Shown: piece by piece, positions 43,550 to 52,385 of the stretch
Position numbering within the stretch: the first letter of the stretch is position 1
How the letters are laid out: the number at the start of each line of letters is the position of its first letter
Assembly (NCBI GenBank): GCA_017642895.1
Contig: JAEPON010000002.1
Coordinates: 62,001 to 126,000 of the forward strand
Direction: 5' to 3'
Source of the DNA: Roseitalea sp.
GTDB lineage: Bacteria; Pseudomonadota; Alphaproteobacteria; Rhizobiales; Rhizobiaceae
DNA length: 64,000 bases
The notes under the pieces: generated by a model
Databases searched by the model: none
What the model saw: only the letters and a program-made list of their open reading frames with translations
What the model was told of the DNA's origin: nothing
Translations under genes and position numbers: made by a program

Positions 43550-44356
43550 ATGGGCAAAACGCCATCGCCGATCGAACTGCCATCCGCCGCGTCCTATGAG
43601 GACCGCTATCTCGTGCCCGGCCTGGTCCGGGGGCTCAAAGTGCTGCGGGCTTTTTCACCCGAGCGCCGCGAGATGAGCCTGAGCGAGATTGCCGGCCATC
43701 TGGGCATGACGCGCTCGGCCGCTTTCCGGGCGGTCTATACGCTCAACCATCTGGGCTATCTGATGCAGGACTCGCGCAGCCGGCTCTACCGGCTCGGCCC
43801 GGCTGTGATGGCGCTGGGCTACGGGCTTCTGGCAAGCCGCGAACTGGTCGAGATCGCCCTGCCCGAGCTTGAACGGCTGCGCGACGAGACCGACTGGTCG
43901 GCGCATCTGGGCGTGCGCGACGGCCGTTCGGTGCTCTATTTGCTGCGCGTGCCAAGCCGGATGGGACTGGCCAGCATCGTCCATGTGGGCTCGCGCCTGC
44001 CCGCGGTCAGCACGACGATGGGCCGTGTGCTTCTGGCAGACCTTGATGAACCCACGCTCATCGCGCTTTATCGGGACGCGGCGGACGCTGCGCGCGGTGG
44101 CACAGGCGGCTGGACCCCGCAAAAGGTGCTGGCCCAGCACAAGGTCGACCGCGATGCCGAGACCATCGTCCAGGCCGGCCGCTTCGAGAGCGGCGTGACG
44201 GCGATCGCCACCGCCGTGCGCGACATGTCCGGTCAGGCCATCGCCGCCATCAACGTGACGACCACCGCGCCGCCCGATGACGCTGCCCGACCATTCATTC
44301 GCCGGCAATTGCTGGACGCGGCCGGCCGCATCGCCCGGCAGTTGGGCGCGGGCTGA
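43550..44356 (+). CDS. IclR family transcriptional regulator (second copy)
   Basis: A 268-residue protein with winged helix at about residues 25-80 (MSLSEIAGHLGMTRSAAFRAV, quoted in two parts) and the IclR effector domain (DWSAHLGVRDGRSVLYLLR; AAINVTTT). A TTG seven codons earlier is an alternative start; no good ribosome site precedes either. It is divergent from the bicupin gene, with a 69-base shared promoter region containing CGTTTTGTATGC. It probably controls the bicupin gene or the whole pathway. Confidence 0.9.
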   Translation: MGKTPSPIELPSAASYEDRYLVPGLVRGLKVLRAFSPERREMSLSEIAGHLGMTRSAAFRAVYTLNHLGYLMQDSRSRLYRLGPAVMALGYGLLASRELVEIALPELERLRDETDWSAHLGVRDGRSVLYLLRVPSRMGLASIVHVGSRLPAVSTTMGRVLLADLDEPTLIALYRDAADAARGGTGGWTPQKVLAQHKVDRDAETIVQAGRFESGVTAIATAVRDMSGQAIAAINVTTTAPPDDAARPFIRRQLLDAAGRIARQLGAG

Positions 44357-44409
44357 AGCGCCCTCGCCCGCATCAAACCGGTCAAGCCGGCGTTCGGCGG
44401 CCGATCGGG

Positions 44410-46092
44410 TCAGGGCGACGAAACAAGTCCGATCGCAACCAGCCCCATCAGGCCGACCAGAGTGACATAGTAAAGCGTCGGCAGCAGCGTCAGGCGCAAC
44501 ACTTGCCCTTCCCGGCCGAGATAGCCGACGGTGGCCGAGGCGGCGACCACATTGTGGATCGCGATCATGTTGCCCGCAGCGGCGCCGACCGCCTGCAGCG
44601 CAACGATGGTGACCGTCGGCATCGCCAATTGCTCGGCAACGCCGAACTGGAAGGCGCCGAACATCAGATTGCTGATCGTGTTGGAGCCGGCGATGAACGC
44701 GCCGAGCGCCCCGATCGAGGGCGCAAAAAGCGGCCAGACACCGCCCACCGACTGCGCCACCCAGTCGGCCATGGCGAGCGGCATGGATGCCAGCGCCAGA
44801 TTGTTGATGTCGGAATTGACGTAGATGCGCACCATCGGAACGGTGAACATCAGGACGACGCCAGCGCCGAGCAGCGTCTTGGTGCTCTCGCCCAACGCGC
44901 GCGCCATGTCCGATGGCCGCATCCGGTGCAGCCAGAAGGTGATCAGAACAGTCACGATGAAGACGGTTGCCGGCAGATAGAGCGGTGTGCTGGCCGCCGA
45001 AATGCCGGTGCCGAAAATGTCGGAAAAACTGATCCGGAGCGACTTCAGCCAGTCGCCGAAGGGAAGCGCCGGCAGACGCGTCAGAACCAGAAGGATGGCA
45101 ATCAAGAGATAAGGCGCCCAGGCCCGCCACAAGGACGGACGTCCACCCTCGGGTGGCGGCTCGCCCGTATCCGCCTGCACCGATCCCAGCCAGAAGACCG
45201 GCCAGTCCGCGCGCGCGGGAAACGACCAGACGGTCTTCGGCATCAGAAAGCCGGCGCGCGCGGCCACGATCATCACGGCAAGCCCGACGAGCCCGCCGAT
45301 CATGGACGGGAATTCAGGACCCAGCAGCCAGCCGATCAGCGCATAGGGCACAACGAAGGCAACGCCGCCGAACAGGGCAAAGGGCACCGCCGGCAGCGCT
45401 TCGCGCCACGACCGGCTTGCGCCGAAAAAGCGCGTGGTCATGAAAACCATCAGAACCGGGATGAACAGGCCGGCCACGCCGTGAAAGATGACGACCTGAT
45501 TGGTGACCAGTTGCAGATAGTCGGCCAGTGTGAGCCCGTTTTCGGCGAGCAGCACGCCAAGCTGCGGCCCGTCCAGCCCGCCGGCCAGGCCGACCAGCAC
45601 CGGTGTGCCTGCCGCGCCGAACGTCACCGGCGTCGATTGCAGCGTCATGCCGAGCATCACGGCGGCCATCGCCGGAAAGCCGAGCGCGACGAGCAGCGGC
45701 GCCAGGATCGCAGCGGCCGTGCCGAACCCCGCCGCCCCTTCGATGAAGGCGCCGAACATCCACACGATGATGACGATCTGGATGCGCGGGTCCGGGCTGA
45801 TTGCCGAGAAACTGTCCTTGATGACGGCCAGCGCGCCCGAATGTTTGAGCGTGTTCAAAAGGAGGATAGCGCCAAAGACGATCAGCAAGATGTCGAAAGT
45901 GATCACCAGCCCCTGCAGCGAGGCGGCAACGACGCGCAGGACCGGCACCTGCCAGACGAACAGCGCCAGCAGCGCGGCGACGACATAGACGACCGGCATC
46001 GCCAACCGGGCCGGCATGCGCAGGCCGACCAGAAGCAGGCCGGCGACAAGGATCGGCAGGGCGGCGACAAACGCCTGAAGCCCGAGGTTCAT
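44410..46092 (-). CDS. lctP: L-lactate permease family transporter
   Basis: A 560-residue membrane protein with twelve or more hydrophobic segments. It follows the lactate permease pattern: FGAFIEGAAGFGTAAAILAP near residue 118 and TFGAAGTPVLVGL, plus GSNTISNLMFGAFQFGVA near the C-terminus. It would import lactate or glycolate with protons. The gene stands alone between the IclR gene and the polyamine-type importer. Confidence 0.9.
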   Translation of the reverse strand: MNLGLQAFVAALPILVAGLLLVGLRMPARLAMPVVYVVAALLALFVWQVPVLRVVAASLQGLVITFDILLIVFGAILLLNTLKHSGALAVIKDSFSAISPDPRIQIVIIVWMFGAFIEGAAGFGTAAAILAPLLVALGFPAMAAVMLGMTLQSTPVTFGAAGTPVLVGLAGGLDGPQLGVLLAENGLTLADYLQLVTNQVVIFHGVAGLFIPVLMVFMTTRFFGASRSWREALPAVPFALFGGVAFVVPYALIGWLLGPEFPSMIGGLVGLAVMIVAARAGFLMPKTVWSFPARADWPVFWLGSVQADTGEPPPEGGRPSLWRAWAPYLLIAILLVLTRLPALPFGDWLKSLRISFSDIFGTGISAASTPLYLPATVFIVTVLITFWLHRMRPSDMARALGESTKTLLGAGVVLMFTVPMVRIYVNSDINNLALASMPLAMADWVAQSVGGVWPLFAPSIGALGAFIAGSNTISNLMFGAFQFGVAEQLAMPTVTIVALQAVGAAAGNMIAIHNVVAASATVGYLGREGQVLRLTLLPTLYYVTLVGLMGLVAIGLVSSP

Positions 46093-46114
46093 GGGAGGAA
46101 GGTCCGCGATGAAT

Positions 46115-46150
46115 GGTCTTTGTCGAAAGACCTAGCCGTTTCGGACGGCT
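46115..46150 (-). other. Two short hairpins between lactate permease and PotC-type gene
   Basis: GGTCTTT/AAAGACC (46115-46121 and 46126-46132) and AGCCGT/ACGGCT (46134-46139 and 46145-46150) form two adjacent small hairpins in the 71-base gap. No T-run follows on the minus strand. They could help end the ABC operon or be chance structures. Confidence 0.3.
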
Positions 46151-46163
46151 GCGAAAAGGGCCA

Positions 46164-47021
46164 TCAGCCCGGCGACAGGCCGCGCAGGCGTTCGGAGCGC
46201 CGCCGCAGCATTTCCAGCGTGAACAGGAGCACGATCGACAGCGCCACCATCACCGAGGCGACGGCGAGGATCGTCGGCGAGATCTGCTCGCGAAGGCCGA
46301 TGAACATCTGCCAAGGCAGCGTCTTCTGCGAAGCCGAGCCGAGGAACAGCACGACCACCACCTCGTCGAACGAGGTGATGAAGGCAAACAGCGCACCCGA
46401 AATGACGCCGGGCATGATCAGCGGCATCTGCACCTTGAAGAAGGTCGTCACCGGATCGGCGCCCATGCTGGCCGCGGCCCGCACCAGCGACCGGTCAAAG
46501 CCCACAAGCGTCGCCGTCACGGTGATGATCACGAACGGCGTGCCGAGCGCCGCATGGGCGAGCACGACGCCGATGTATGTCCCTTGAAGTCCGAGCCGCG
46601 AATAGAAGAAATACATGCCCGCCGCCGAGATGATCAGCGGCACGATCATCGGCGAGATGAGGATCGCCATGATCGCCGACTTGTAGGGCACATGGGCCTG
46701 GGACAGGCCGATCGCAGCCAGCGTGCCCAGCACCGTCGCAAGGATCGTCGCCGCCGGCGCGATCGTCACCGAATTGTAGAGCGCCTGCTGCCAGTCGGGA
46801 TTGGTGAAGAAATCGACATAGTGTTTGAGCGAATAGCCGGCCGGATCAAAGCGCAGCATTTCGGGCGTGAAGGTGAAGAAGTCCTGCGCGTTGAACGACA
46901 GCGGCACGATCACCAGGATCGGGAAGATCAGGAAGAAGAAGATCAGCCCGCAAATGATCCGGAACGCATAGAACCAGGTGACCTGAAGCGTTGAGGCATA
47001 GGGCGGCAAGGGTGACGACAT
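46164..47021 (-). CDS. Spermidine/putrescine-type ABC transporter permease (PotC-like)
   Basis: A 285-residue permease with about six transmembrane helices and the coupling loop RAAASMGADPVTTFFKVQMPL (quoted within limits as AAASMGADPVTTFFKVQ). The gene follows the PotB-like gene after 13 bases and ends the importer operon. Confidence 0.91.
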   Translation of the reverse strand: MSSPLPPYASTLQVTWFYAFRIICGLIFFFLIFPILVIVPLSFNAQDFFTFTPEMLRFDPAGYSLKHYVDFFTNPDWQQALYNSVTIAPAATILATVLGTLAAIGLSQAHVPYKSAIMAILISPMIVPLIISAAGMYFFYSRLGLQGTYIGVVLAHAALGTPFVIITVTATLVGFDRSLVRAAASMGADPVTTFFKVQMPLIMPGVISGALFAFITSFDEVVVVLFLGSASQKTLPWQMFIGLREQISPTILAVASVMVALSIVLLFTLEMLRRRSERLRGLSPG

Positions 47022-47034
47022 CGCTTTGTACTCC

Positions 47035-48324
47035 CTAGCCCAGCTTCACATTGTCGATGCCGACGATGCGGTCATAGACGTAGAACAGCGCCATCACGAG
47101 AAGCAGCAGGATGGTGCCGAGCGCCGCCGCCAGTCCCCAGTTCAGGCTCGTCGAAATATGATAGGCGATGCGGTTGGAGATGAAGATGCCGCTCGTGCCG
47201 CCAACCAGTTCGGGCGTGATGTAATAGCCGATCGCCAGAATGAAGACGAGGATCGCGCCGGCGCCGATGCCCGGCACGGTCTGCGGGAAATAGACCCGCC
47301 AGAACGCGGTCCAGTCGCTCGCGCCAAGGCTCTTGGCGGCGCGCACATAGGACGGCGAGATCGTCTGCATCACCGAATAGAGCGGCAGGATCATGAACGG
47401 CAGCAGGATGTGCGTCATGGCGATGATCGTGCCGGTCTGGTTGTTGATCATGACGAGGCGCCCGGCATCGTCGATCAGATTGATCCAGACGAGGAAATCA
47501 TTGATCACCCCCTGCTGTTGCAGGAGCACCTTCCAGGCCGATGTGCGCACCAGAAGCGATGTCCAGAACGGCAGCAGCACCAGGATCATCAAGAGGTTGG
47601 CCGAGCGCGCCGGCAGGTGCGACAGAAGATAGCCGATCGGATAGCCGAGCAGCAGGCACGACAGCGTGATCATCAGGCTCATCACGAGCGTCCGCCAGAA
47701 CAGCATCAGATAGATGCGCTCGTTTTCGGGCTTCATCTCGACGCCCTCGGCGGTCAGTTCCGCATCGACGGCGTTGAGGAAATAGCCCGGCGTATAAGGC
47801 GGGCTGTAGCGCTTGATCACCGCCCAGACCTCGATATCGGCCCAATCCTCGTCGATCTCGATGAACCGCTCCTTGAACGGGCCCTCGGCTTCCATCCGGC
47901 GCACCTCGCGTCCGGTCTTGCGGAACAGGCCCGACATGCCGGACTTCTCGTAGTTCAGGCGCGAACCCAGCCGGGTGTGGATGCGCTGCTCGACGGCGAT
48001 CTGAAGGTCCTGGAACAAGGCCGCATAGACGCGCTCGTCCGGCAGGTCGCCGCTGTCGGCGTCCCAGGAGGCCAGCGTCTGGACGGTTTCCGGGATCGTG
48101 TCCTCGACGATGTTGTTCTCCACCGAGCGGAACAGCATGTCGGCGATCGGCATCAGGAACGAGATGACCACAAACGCCAGAAGCGGCGCGATCAGCAGGA
48201 ACGAGCGCAGCTTCTCCCGGCGCAACGCGCGCGCGAGGCTCCGTTTGAGCGGGGTTCCATCGGCGGCGCGCACGATGCCGTCTCCGGCAATCGCATCGGT
48301 CGAAGTGTCGGTGGCGCTGCTCAT
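47035..48324 (-). CDS. Spermidine/putrescine-type ABC transporter permease with large extra domain (PotB-like)
   Basis: A 429-residue permease, about 130-140 residues longer than usual for the family. The first transmembrane segment is near residues 41-63; then residues about 68-208 form a hydrophilic, charged region (containing DERVYAALFQDLQ and WADIEVWAVIKRYSPPYTPG) before the remaining helices. The coupling loop AAKSLGASDWTAFWRVYFPQ is intact. The start was placed at MSSATD after GGGGA. The insertion should be periplasmic and may contact the binding protein or ligand. Confidence 0.9.
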   Translation of the reverse strand: MSSATDTSTDAIAGDGIVRAADGTPLKRSLARALRREKLRSFLLIAPLLAFVVISFLMPIADMLFRSVENNIVEDTIPETVQTLASWDADSGDLPDERVYAALFQDLQIAVEQRIHTRLGSRLNYEKSGMSGLFRKTGREVRRMEAEGPFKERFIEIDEDWADIEVWAVIKRYSPPYTPGYFLNAVDAELTAEGVEMKPENERIYLMLFWRTLVMSLMITLSCLLLGYPIGYLLSHLPARSANLLMILVLLPFWTSLLVRTSAWKVLLQQQGVINDFLVWINLIDDAGRLVMINNQTGTIIAMTHILLPFMILPLYSVMQTISPSYVRAAKSLGASDWTAFWRVYFPQTVPGIGAGAILVFILAIGYYITPELVGGTSGIFISNRIAYHISTSLNWGLAAALGTILLLLVMALFYVYDRIVGIDNVKLG

Positions 48325-48379
48325 CGCAATCCCCGCTGGAAATATGTGCGGTCGAAAAATGTCTTCAAAATCAAGTCCG

Positions 48380-48402
48380 GACACGGCGCCGGGCGCCGTG
48401 TC
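48380..48402 (-). terminator. Strong hairpin after the binding-protein gene
   Basis: An 11-bp perfect stem (GACACGGCGCC / GGCGCCGTGTC) starts 15 bases after the binding-protein stop. It is not followed by a T-run on the minus strand, so it is likely an mRNA 3'-end stabiliser or partial terminator between the binding-protein and permease genes. Confidence 0.55.
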
Positions 48403-48417
48403 CTTTGTTGTTTGGCC

Positions 48418-49563
48418 TTACTGAACCAGCCAGGCCTGGAACTTGGCGTCCAGATCGTCGCGATTGTCGGCCCACCATCCATAATCGTAATTGTGGACGT
48501 TGCCGGCATTGGCCGGGTCGGTCGGCATGTGCGGCGCCATGTCGATACCAAGCTCGGCATGGGTGCCGACCAGCGGCGCGGACGACGTACGGGCCGGGCC
48601 ATAGGAGATGTATTTGGCCTGGTCGGCGAGTCGCTGCGTATCGGTGGCGAACTTCAGGAAGTGCAGCGCCCGGTTCAGGCGCGGCTCGTCCAGCCCCTCC
48701 GGAATGATCCAGCCGTCAAGGTCGAACGACTGCATGTCCCACAGCATGCCAATCGGCTGGTCCTGTTCGGCGATCGCCGAGAACAGGCGGCCATTGAAGG
48801 TCGACCCGATCACCACTTCGCCGTCGGCCAGAAGCTGCGGCGTTTCAGCGCCGGCCGTCCACCAGACGACCTCGTCCTTGATCGTGTCCAGCTTGGCGAA
48901 TGCGCGCGCAGCGCCCTCGTCGGTGCCCAGGACATCATAAAGTTCGTCCTTGGCAACGCCGTCGCAATAGAGCGCCCATTCCATATTGTCGATCGGGCGC
49001 TTCTGCAGCGAACGCTTGCCGGGGAAGGCTTCCAGGTCGAACACGTCGCATACATCGTCCGGCACCGCGCCGTTCCATTCGGCCACATCGGTGCGATAGC
49101 CGAAGGTGGTCGAATAGACGATCTGCGGCACAAAGCACTCATTGACGCGCAGCACGCCGAAATCATCGTCCGCCGAGGTGCCGTCAGGCGCCGCCGCAAG
49201 CTGGGACTCGCCGTCGATCTCGATGGCCAGACCCTCATCGCACAGGCGGATGGAGTCCGATGCGACGACATCGACGACATCCCATGTGACGTTGCCCGCT
49301 TCGTTCATCGCGCGCAGCTTGGCCACCGCCTCGGCTGACGATTCGTCCCAAACGAAGGTCACGCCGGTGACTTCCGCATAGGGCTCCGAATAGGCCTTGA
49401 TCTGCGATTGCTGGTAGGCGCCGCCCCATGAGACGAGGGTCAGTTCGTCGGCACAGTTTTCGCAAGGGGCTTCGGCCAGTGCCATGTGCCCGTCCGCCAT
49501 GGCCGCCGGGGAAGCCAGCACGCCAGCCGCCGCAGTCGCCATGAGAATTGCCTTGAGTTTCAT
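48418..49563 (-). CDS. Spermidine/putrescine-type ABC substrate-binding protein (PotD-like)
   Basis: A 381-residue periplasmic protein with a signal peptide ending near AAMADG (residue 24). The mature N-terminus has an extra piece with a CENC motif (residues about 34-37) before the usual start ELTLVSWGGAYQQSQ. The body matches PotD-type proteins (GEVVIGSTFNGRLFSAI). GGGAG precedes MKLKAI. Ligand not determined; polyamine or a related amine is likely. Confidence 0.9.
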   Translation of the reverse strand: MKLKAILMATAAAGVLASPAAMADGHMALAEAPCENCADELTLVSWGGAYQQSQIKAYSEPYAEVTGVTFVWDESSAEAVAKLRAMNEAGNVTWDVVDVVASDSIRLCDEGLAIEIDGESQLAAAPDGTSADDDFGVLRVNECFVPQIVYSTTFGYRTDVAEWNGAVPDDVCDVFDLEAFPGKRSLQKRPIDNMEWALYCDGVAKDELYDVLGTDEGAARAFAKLDTIKDEVVWWTAGAETPQLLADGEVVIGSTFNGRLFSAIAEQDQPIGMLWDMQSFDLDGWIIPEGLDEPRLNRALHFLKFATDTQRLADQAKYISYGPARTSSAPLVGTHAELGIDMAPHMPTDPANAGNVHNYDYGWWADNRDDLDAKFQAWLVQ

Positions 49564-49663
49564 CGATTGCTCCCTTTTTGTCCGGGGCGGCCGCACCGTC
49601 GATATCGTGGCGGACACCCCCATTGCCACGGGCACCACTGCCCGCGGTCAATTCCAGCCGCGC

Positions 49664-50863
49664 TCACGCCACCGCGTCGAGCGCCTTGCAGTCCGAGGCG
49701 GCCCAGCCGACCTTGACCGTATCGCCTTCGGAAATCGGCCGCTTGTCGCGCCGGTTGCGGACCTTGACGATGAATTCGTCATTGCCGGCCACATTCATGC
49801 GCACGCGTATGTGATCGCCCAGATAGATCAGTTCCTCGATCTTGCCGTCCACCACGTTTTCAGGCTCATCCGAAGGCGCCAGTTCGATCCGCTCGGGGCG
49901 CAAGGAGACCGTCGTCCGGCTGCCCGCGCCATTGATGTTGACCGGATCGGCAACCAGCAGCGTGCCGTCGTCCAGCCGCACTTCGCAATTGGCCCCGTCG
50001 AGCGCGACGACCTCGCCCGACAGCTTGTTGTTCTCGCCGATGAACTGGGCGACGAACGAGTTTTGCGGGCTTTCGTAAAGTGTGTCGGGCGACGAGAGTT
50101 GCTGGATCACGCCGTCATTGAAGACCGCCACCCGATCCGACATCGTCAGCGCCTCGGTCTGGTCGTGGGTCACATAGACGATGGTGACGCCGAGATTTTC
50201 GTGAATGTGCTTGATCTCGTACTGCATCTGCTCGCGCAATTGCTTGTCGAGCGCGCCCAGCGGCTCGTCCATCAAGACCAGTTCGGGATCGAACACCAAT
50301 GCGCGGGCCACCGCCACGCGCTGCTGCTGGCCGCCGGAAAGCTGTGCCGGCCGCCGGCCGCCGAACGCGCCCAGTTCGACCATATCGAGCGCCCGTTTGA
50401 TACGCTGTTCCTGCTCGGCCCTGGCCATGCCGCGCACCTGCAGCGGAAAGGCGAGGTTCTCGGCCACCGACATGTGCGGGAACAGGGCATAGTTCTGAAA
50501 CACCATGCCGATGCCGCGCTTGTGCGGCGGCACGTTGTTGATGCCGTCATCGTTGAGATAGATTTCGCCATGCGTTGCCGGCTCGAAGCCGGCCAGCATC
50601 ATCAGGCATGTTGTCTTGCCGGACCCCGAAGGTCCAAGCATTGTCAGGAATTCGCCACGGGCGATATCGAGATTAAGGTCTTTGACGACAAGCGTTTCGC
50701 CGTCATAGCTTTTCTGAACACTGTCGAACTTGACTGATGCGCCTCTGGAAATGGCCGTCCACTCCGATTTTTGAACCCGGGCGCCGGCCGAAACTGCTGC
50801 ATGGCCGACGCCCGCATCAAATCGAAGATCGCCCCCGGTTGTAAAGGGGTACAATGAAATCAA
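49664..50863 (-). CDS. Spermidine/putrescine-type ABC transporter ATP-binding protein (PotA-like)
   Basis: An ATPase with Walker A GPSGSGKTT, signature LSGGQQQRVAVARAL, Walker B LVLMDEPLGALD and a C-terminal TOBE domain. The similarity to homologs begins about residue 40 (ISRGASVKFDSVQKSY), but there is no ATG or GTG in frame near there. The only upstream candidates are TTG at 50863 and 50854, without a good ribosome site. The true start is therefore uncertain; the coordinates give the longest form (399 residues). Confidence 0.85.
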   Translation of the reverse strand: MISLYPFTTGGDLRFDAGVGHAAVSAGARVQKSEWTAISRGASVKFDSVQKSYDGETLVVKDLNLDIARGEFLTMLGPSGSGKTTCLMMLAGFEPATHGEIYLNDDGINNVPPHKRGIGMVFQNYALFPHMSVAENLAFPLQVRGMARAEQEQRIKRALDMVELGAFGGRRPAQLSGGQQQRVAVARALVFDPELVLMDEPLGALDKQLREQMQYEIKHIHENLGVTIVYVTHDQTEALTMSDRVAVFNDGVIQQLSSPDTLYESPQNSFVAQFIGENNKLSGEVVALDGANCEVRLDDGTLLVADPVNINGAGSRTTVSLRPERIELAPSDEPENVVDGKIEELIYLGDHIRVRMNVAGNDEFIVKVRNRRDKRPISEGDTVKVGWAASDCKALDAVA

Positions 50864-50911
50864 TTTGGCGTTGACGACAAACTTGTTGTCGAAAATGCGA
50901 CAGCGTACCCG

Positions 50912-51277
50912 CTAGCGGCCGCCCGGGACACCGGTTCGGGTTCCGATCGCGAAATCGCCGGCCAGTTCCCCCGAGCGGCGATCGAAGATCAAAAGGCGCT
51001 GCGCGCCATCGGTGTCGGTACCGCGCAGCATGATCGCATCCGCCGCCAGATCGCTTTCGGTGATCGAAAAACCGTCCGGAACGAGAAGGTCGCCGCGTGT
51101 CAGGGTCGGCGCCGAAGCTTCGCCCACCTGCCAGACAATCGCCGCCAAGACGGCGAAAAGGCCGACGAACATGATGCCGATGGAGACCGCCAGAAGGCGC
51201 ACCATCTTGCGCCGCACGCGCTCGGCGGCGGGATCGAGGGGCGCCTCTTCGGCCAGTTCGGGCGGCAATTGGTTCAT
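50912..51277 (-). CDS. Small single-pass membrane protein of unknown function
   Basis: A 121-residue protein with a charged N-terminus, one hydrophobic segment at about residues 27-50 and a ~70-residue hydrophilic tail containing LRGTDTDGAQRLLIFD, SGELAG. Small proteins of this shape (possibly DUF6476-like, from memory) are often found beside rluD in alphaproteobacteria. The ATG at 51277 is 79 bases from the divergent rluD start. No enzymatic motif is visible. Confidence 0.65.
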   Translation of the reverse strand: MNQLPPELAEEAPLDPAAERVRRKMVRLLAVSIGIMFVGLFAVLAAIVWQVGEASAPTLTRGDLLVPDGFSITESDLAADAIMLRGTDTDGAQRLLIFDRRSGELAGDFAIGTRTGVPGGR

Positions 51278-51356
51278 CTTTACCCTGTTGCGTGCAGCAC
51301 CGGCGCCCGATAGCACCGGTCGACAAGGGCCTTGCCCTACAGAGGAAAGCGACAAA

Positions 51357-52349
51357 ATGGAAGACGTGACCGCCGGACCGGATGATGCCGGCCGTCGCCT
51401 GGACCAGTTCCTCGCCACGGCCATGGACGGCACCGTTTCCCGCAGCCGGCTGAAGGGGCTGATCGAGGACGGGCGGGTGACGGTGAACGGCGCGGTGGTG
51501 GTGGAGGCAAAACGGCGCGTGGCGGCCGGCGATATCGCGCGCGTCGATTTGCCACCGCCCGCCGATGCCGAACCGCAGGCCGAGGCCATCGCGCTGTCGG
51601 TGCTCTATGAGGATGACGCGCTGATCGTCATCGACAAGCCGGCCGGCCTGGTCGTTCATCCCGGCGCCGGCAACGCGACCGGTACGCTGGTCAACGCGCT
51701 GATCCATCATTGCGGCGACACACTGTCCGGCATTGGCGGCGTCAGGCGCCCCGGCATCGTGCACCGGCTGGACAAGGACACAAGCGGCGTCATGGTCATC
51801 GCCAAGACCGATGCGGCGCACAAGCATCTGTCGGCGCAATTCGCCGACCATGGCCGCACCGGCCCCATGGAGCGGGTCTATCAGGCGCTGGTCTGGGGCG
51901 GGCCCGATCGGAACACGGGAACCATCGCGACACATCTCGGCCGCTCGGGCAGCGACCGGACCAAACAGGCCGTGGTCTCGGAAAGCCAGCCGGACGCGCG
52001 CCACGCGGTCACCCGTTTCTCGGTGGAAACGCGGTTCGGCCCGGCGGCAAAGCCGGCTGCAAGCCTGGTCGCCTGCATGCTGGAAACCGGCCGCACCCAC
52101 CAGATCCGCGTTCACATGGCCCATGTCGGCCATCCGCTGATCGGTGATCATGTCTATGGCGCCGGCTTCCGCTCCAAGGCTCGTGCGCTGCCCGAACCGG
52201 CGCGCGCGGCGGTTGACGCGCTCGGCCGGCAGGCCCTTCACGCCAGGATGCTTGCCTTCGTTCATCCGTCGACCGGCGAACCCATGCGGTTTGAAGCCGA
52301 TATGCCCGCCGATATGGCGCGTGTGGCCGACGAACTCCGACACGTCTAG
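51357..52349 (+). CDS. rluD: 23S rRNA pseudouridine synthase, RluD family
   Basis: A 330-residue protein with an N-terminal S4 RNA-binding domain (residues about 10-70) and the RluA-type catalytic domain. The catalytic Asp is in HRLDKDTSGVMV, and ETGRTHQIRVHMAH is conserved. AGAGGAAAG precedes the start. It modifies uridines in helix 69 of 23S rRNA if the family assignment holds. Confidence 0.9.
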   Translation: MEDVTAGPDDAGRRLDQFLATAMDGTVSRSRLKGLIEDGRVTVNGAVVVEAKRRVAAGDIARVDLPPPADAEPQAEAIALSVLYEDDALIVIDKPAGLVVHPGAGNATGTLVNALIHHCGDTLSGIGGVRRPGIVHRLDKDTSGVMVIAKTDAAHKHLSAQFADHGRTGPMERVYQALVWGGPDRNTGTIATHLGRSGSDRTKQAVVSESQPDARHAVTRFSVETRFGPAAKPAASLVACMLETGRTHQIRVHMAHVGHPLIGDHVYGAGFRSKARALPEPARAAVDALGRQALHARMLAFVHPSTGEPMRFEADMPADMARVADELRHV

Positions 52350-52354
52350 AAACA

Positions 52355-52385
52355 CTTGAAATCATTGGCATTCGCCACCATCTAT
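52355..52385 (+). promoter_or_regulatory. Sigma-32-type (heat-shock) promoter upstream of rpoH
   Basis: CTTGAAA at 52355-52361 and CCACCATCTAT at 52375-52385 are separated by 13 bases, close to the heat-shock consensus (CTTGAAA, then CCCCATnT after 11-16 bases). It lies about 110 bases before the rpoH start. The implied autoregulation is inference; a sigma-70 reading of the same bases would need a 19-base spacer. Confidence 0.6.

Noticed and set aside
44503-46587. A 694-residue open frame on the plus strand
   Set aside because: It is opposite the lactate permease and the PotC-like gene, is rich in Arg, His, Asp and Gln, and has no domain. It is a shadow frame of high-GC coding DNA.
47026-49338. 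A 770-residue open frame on the plus strand
   Set aside because: It runs antisense to the PotC/PotB/PotD-like genes, which have intact motifs and proper starts. Its composition is that of a shadow frame.
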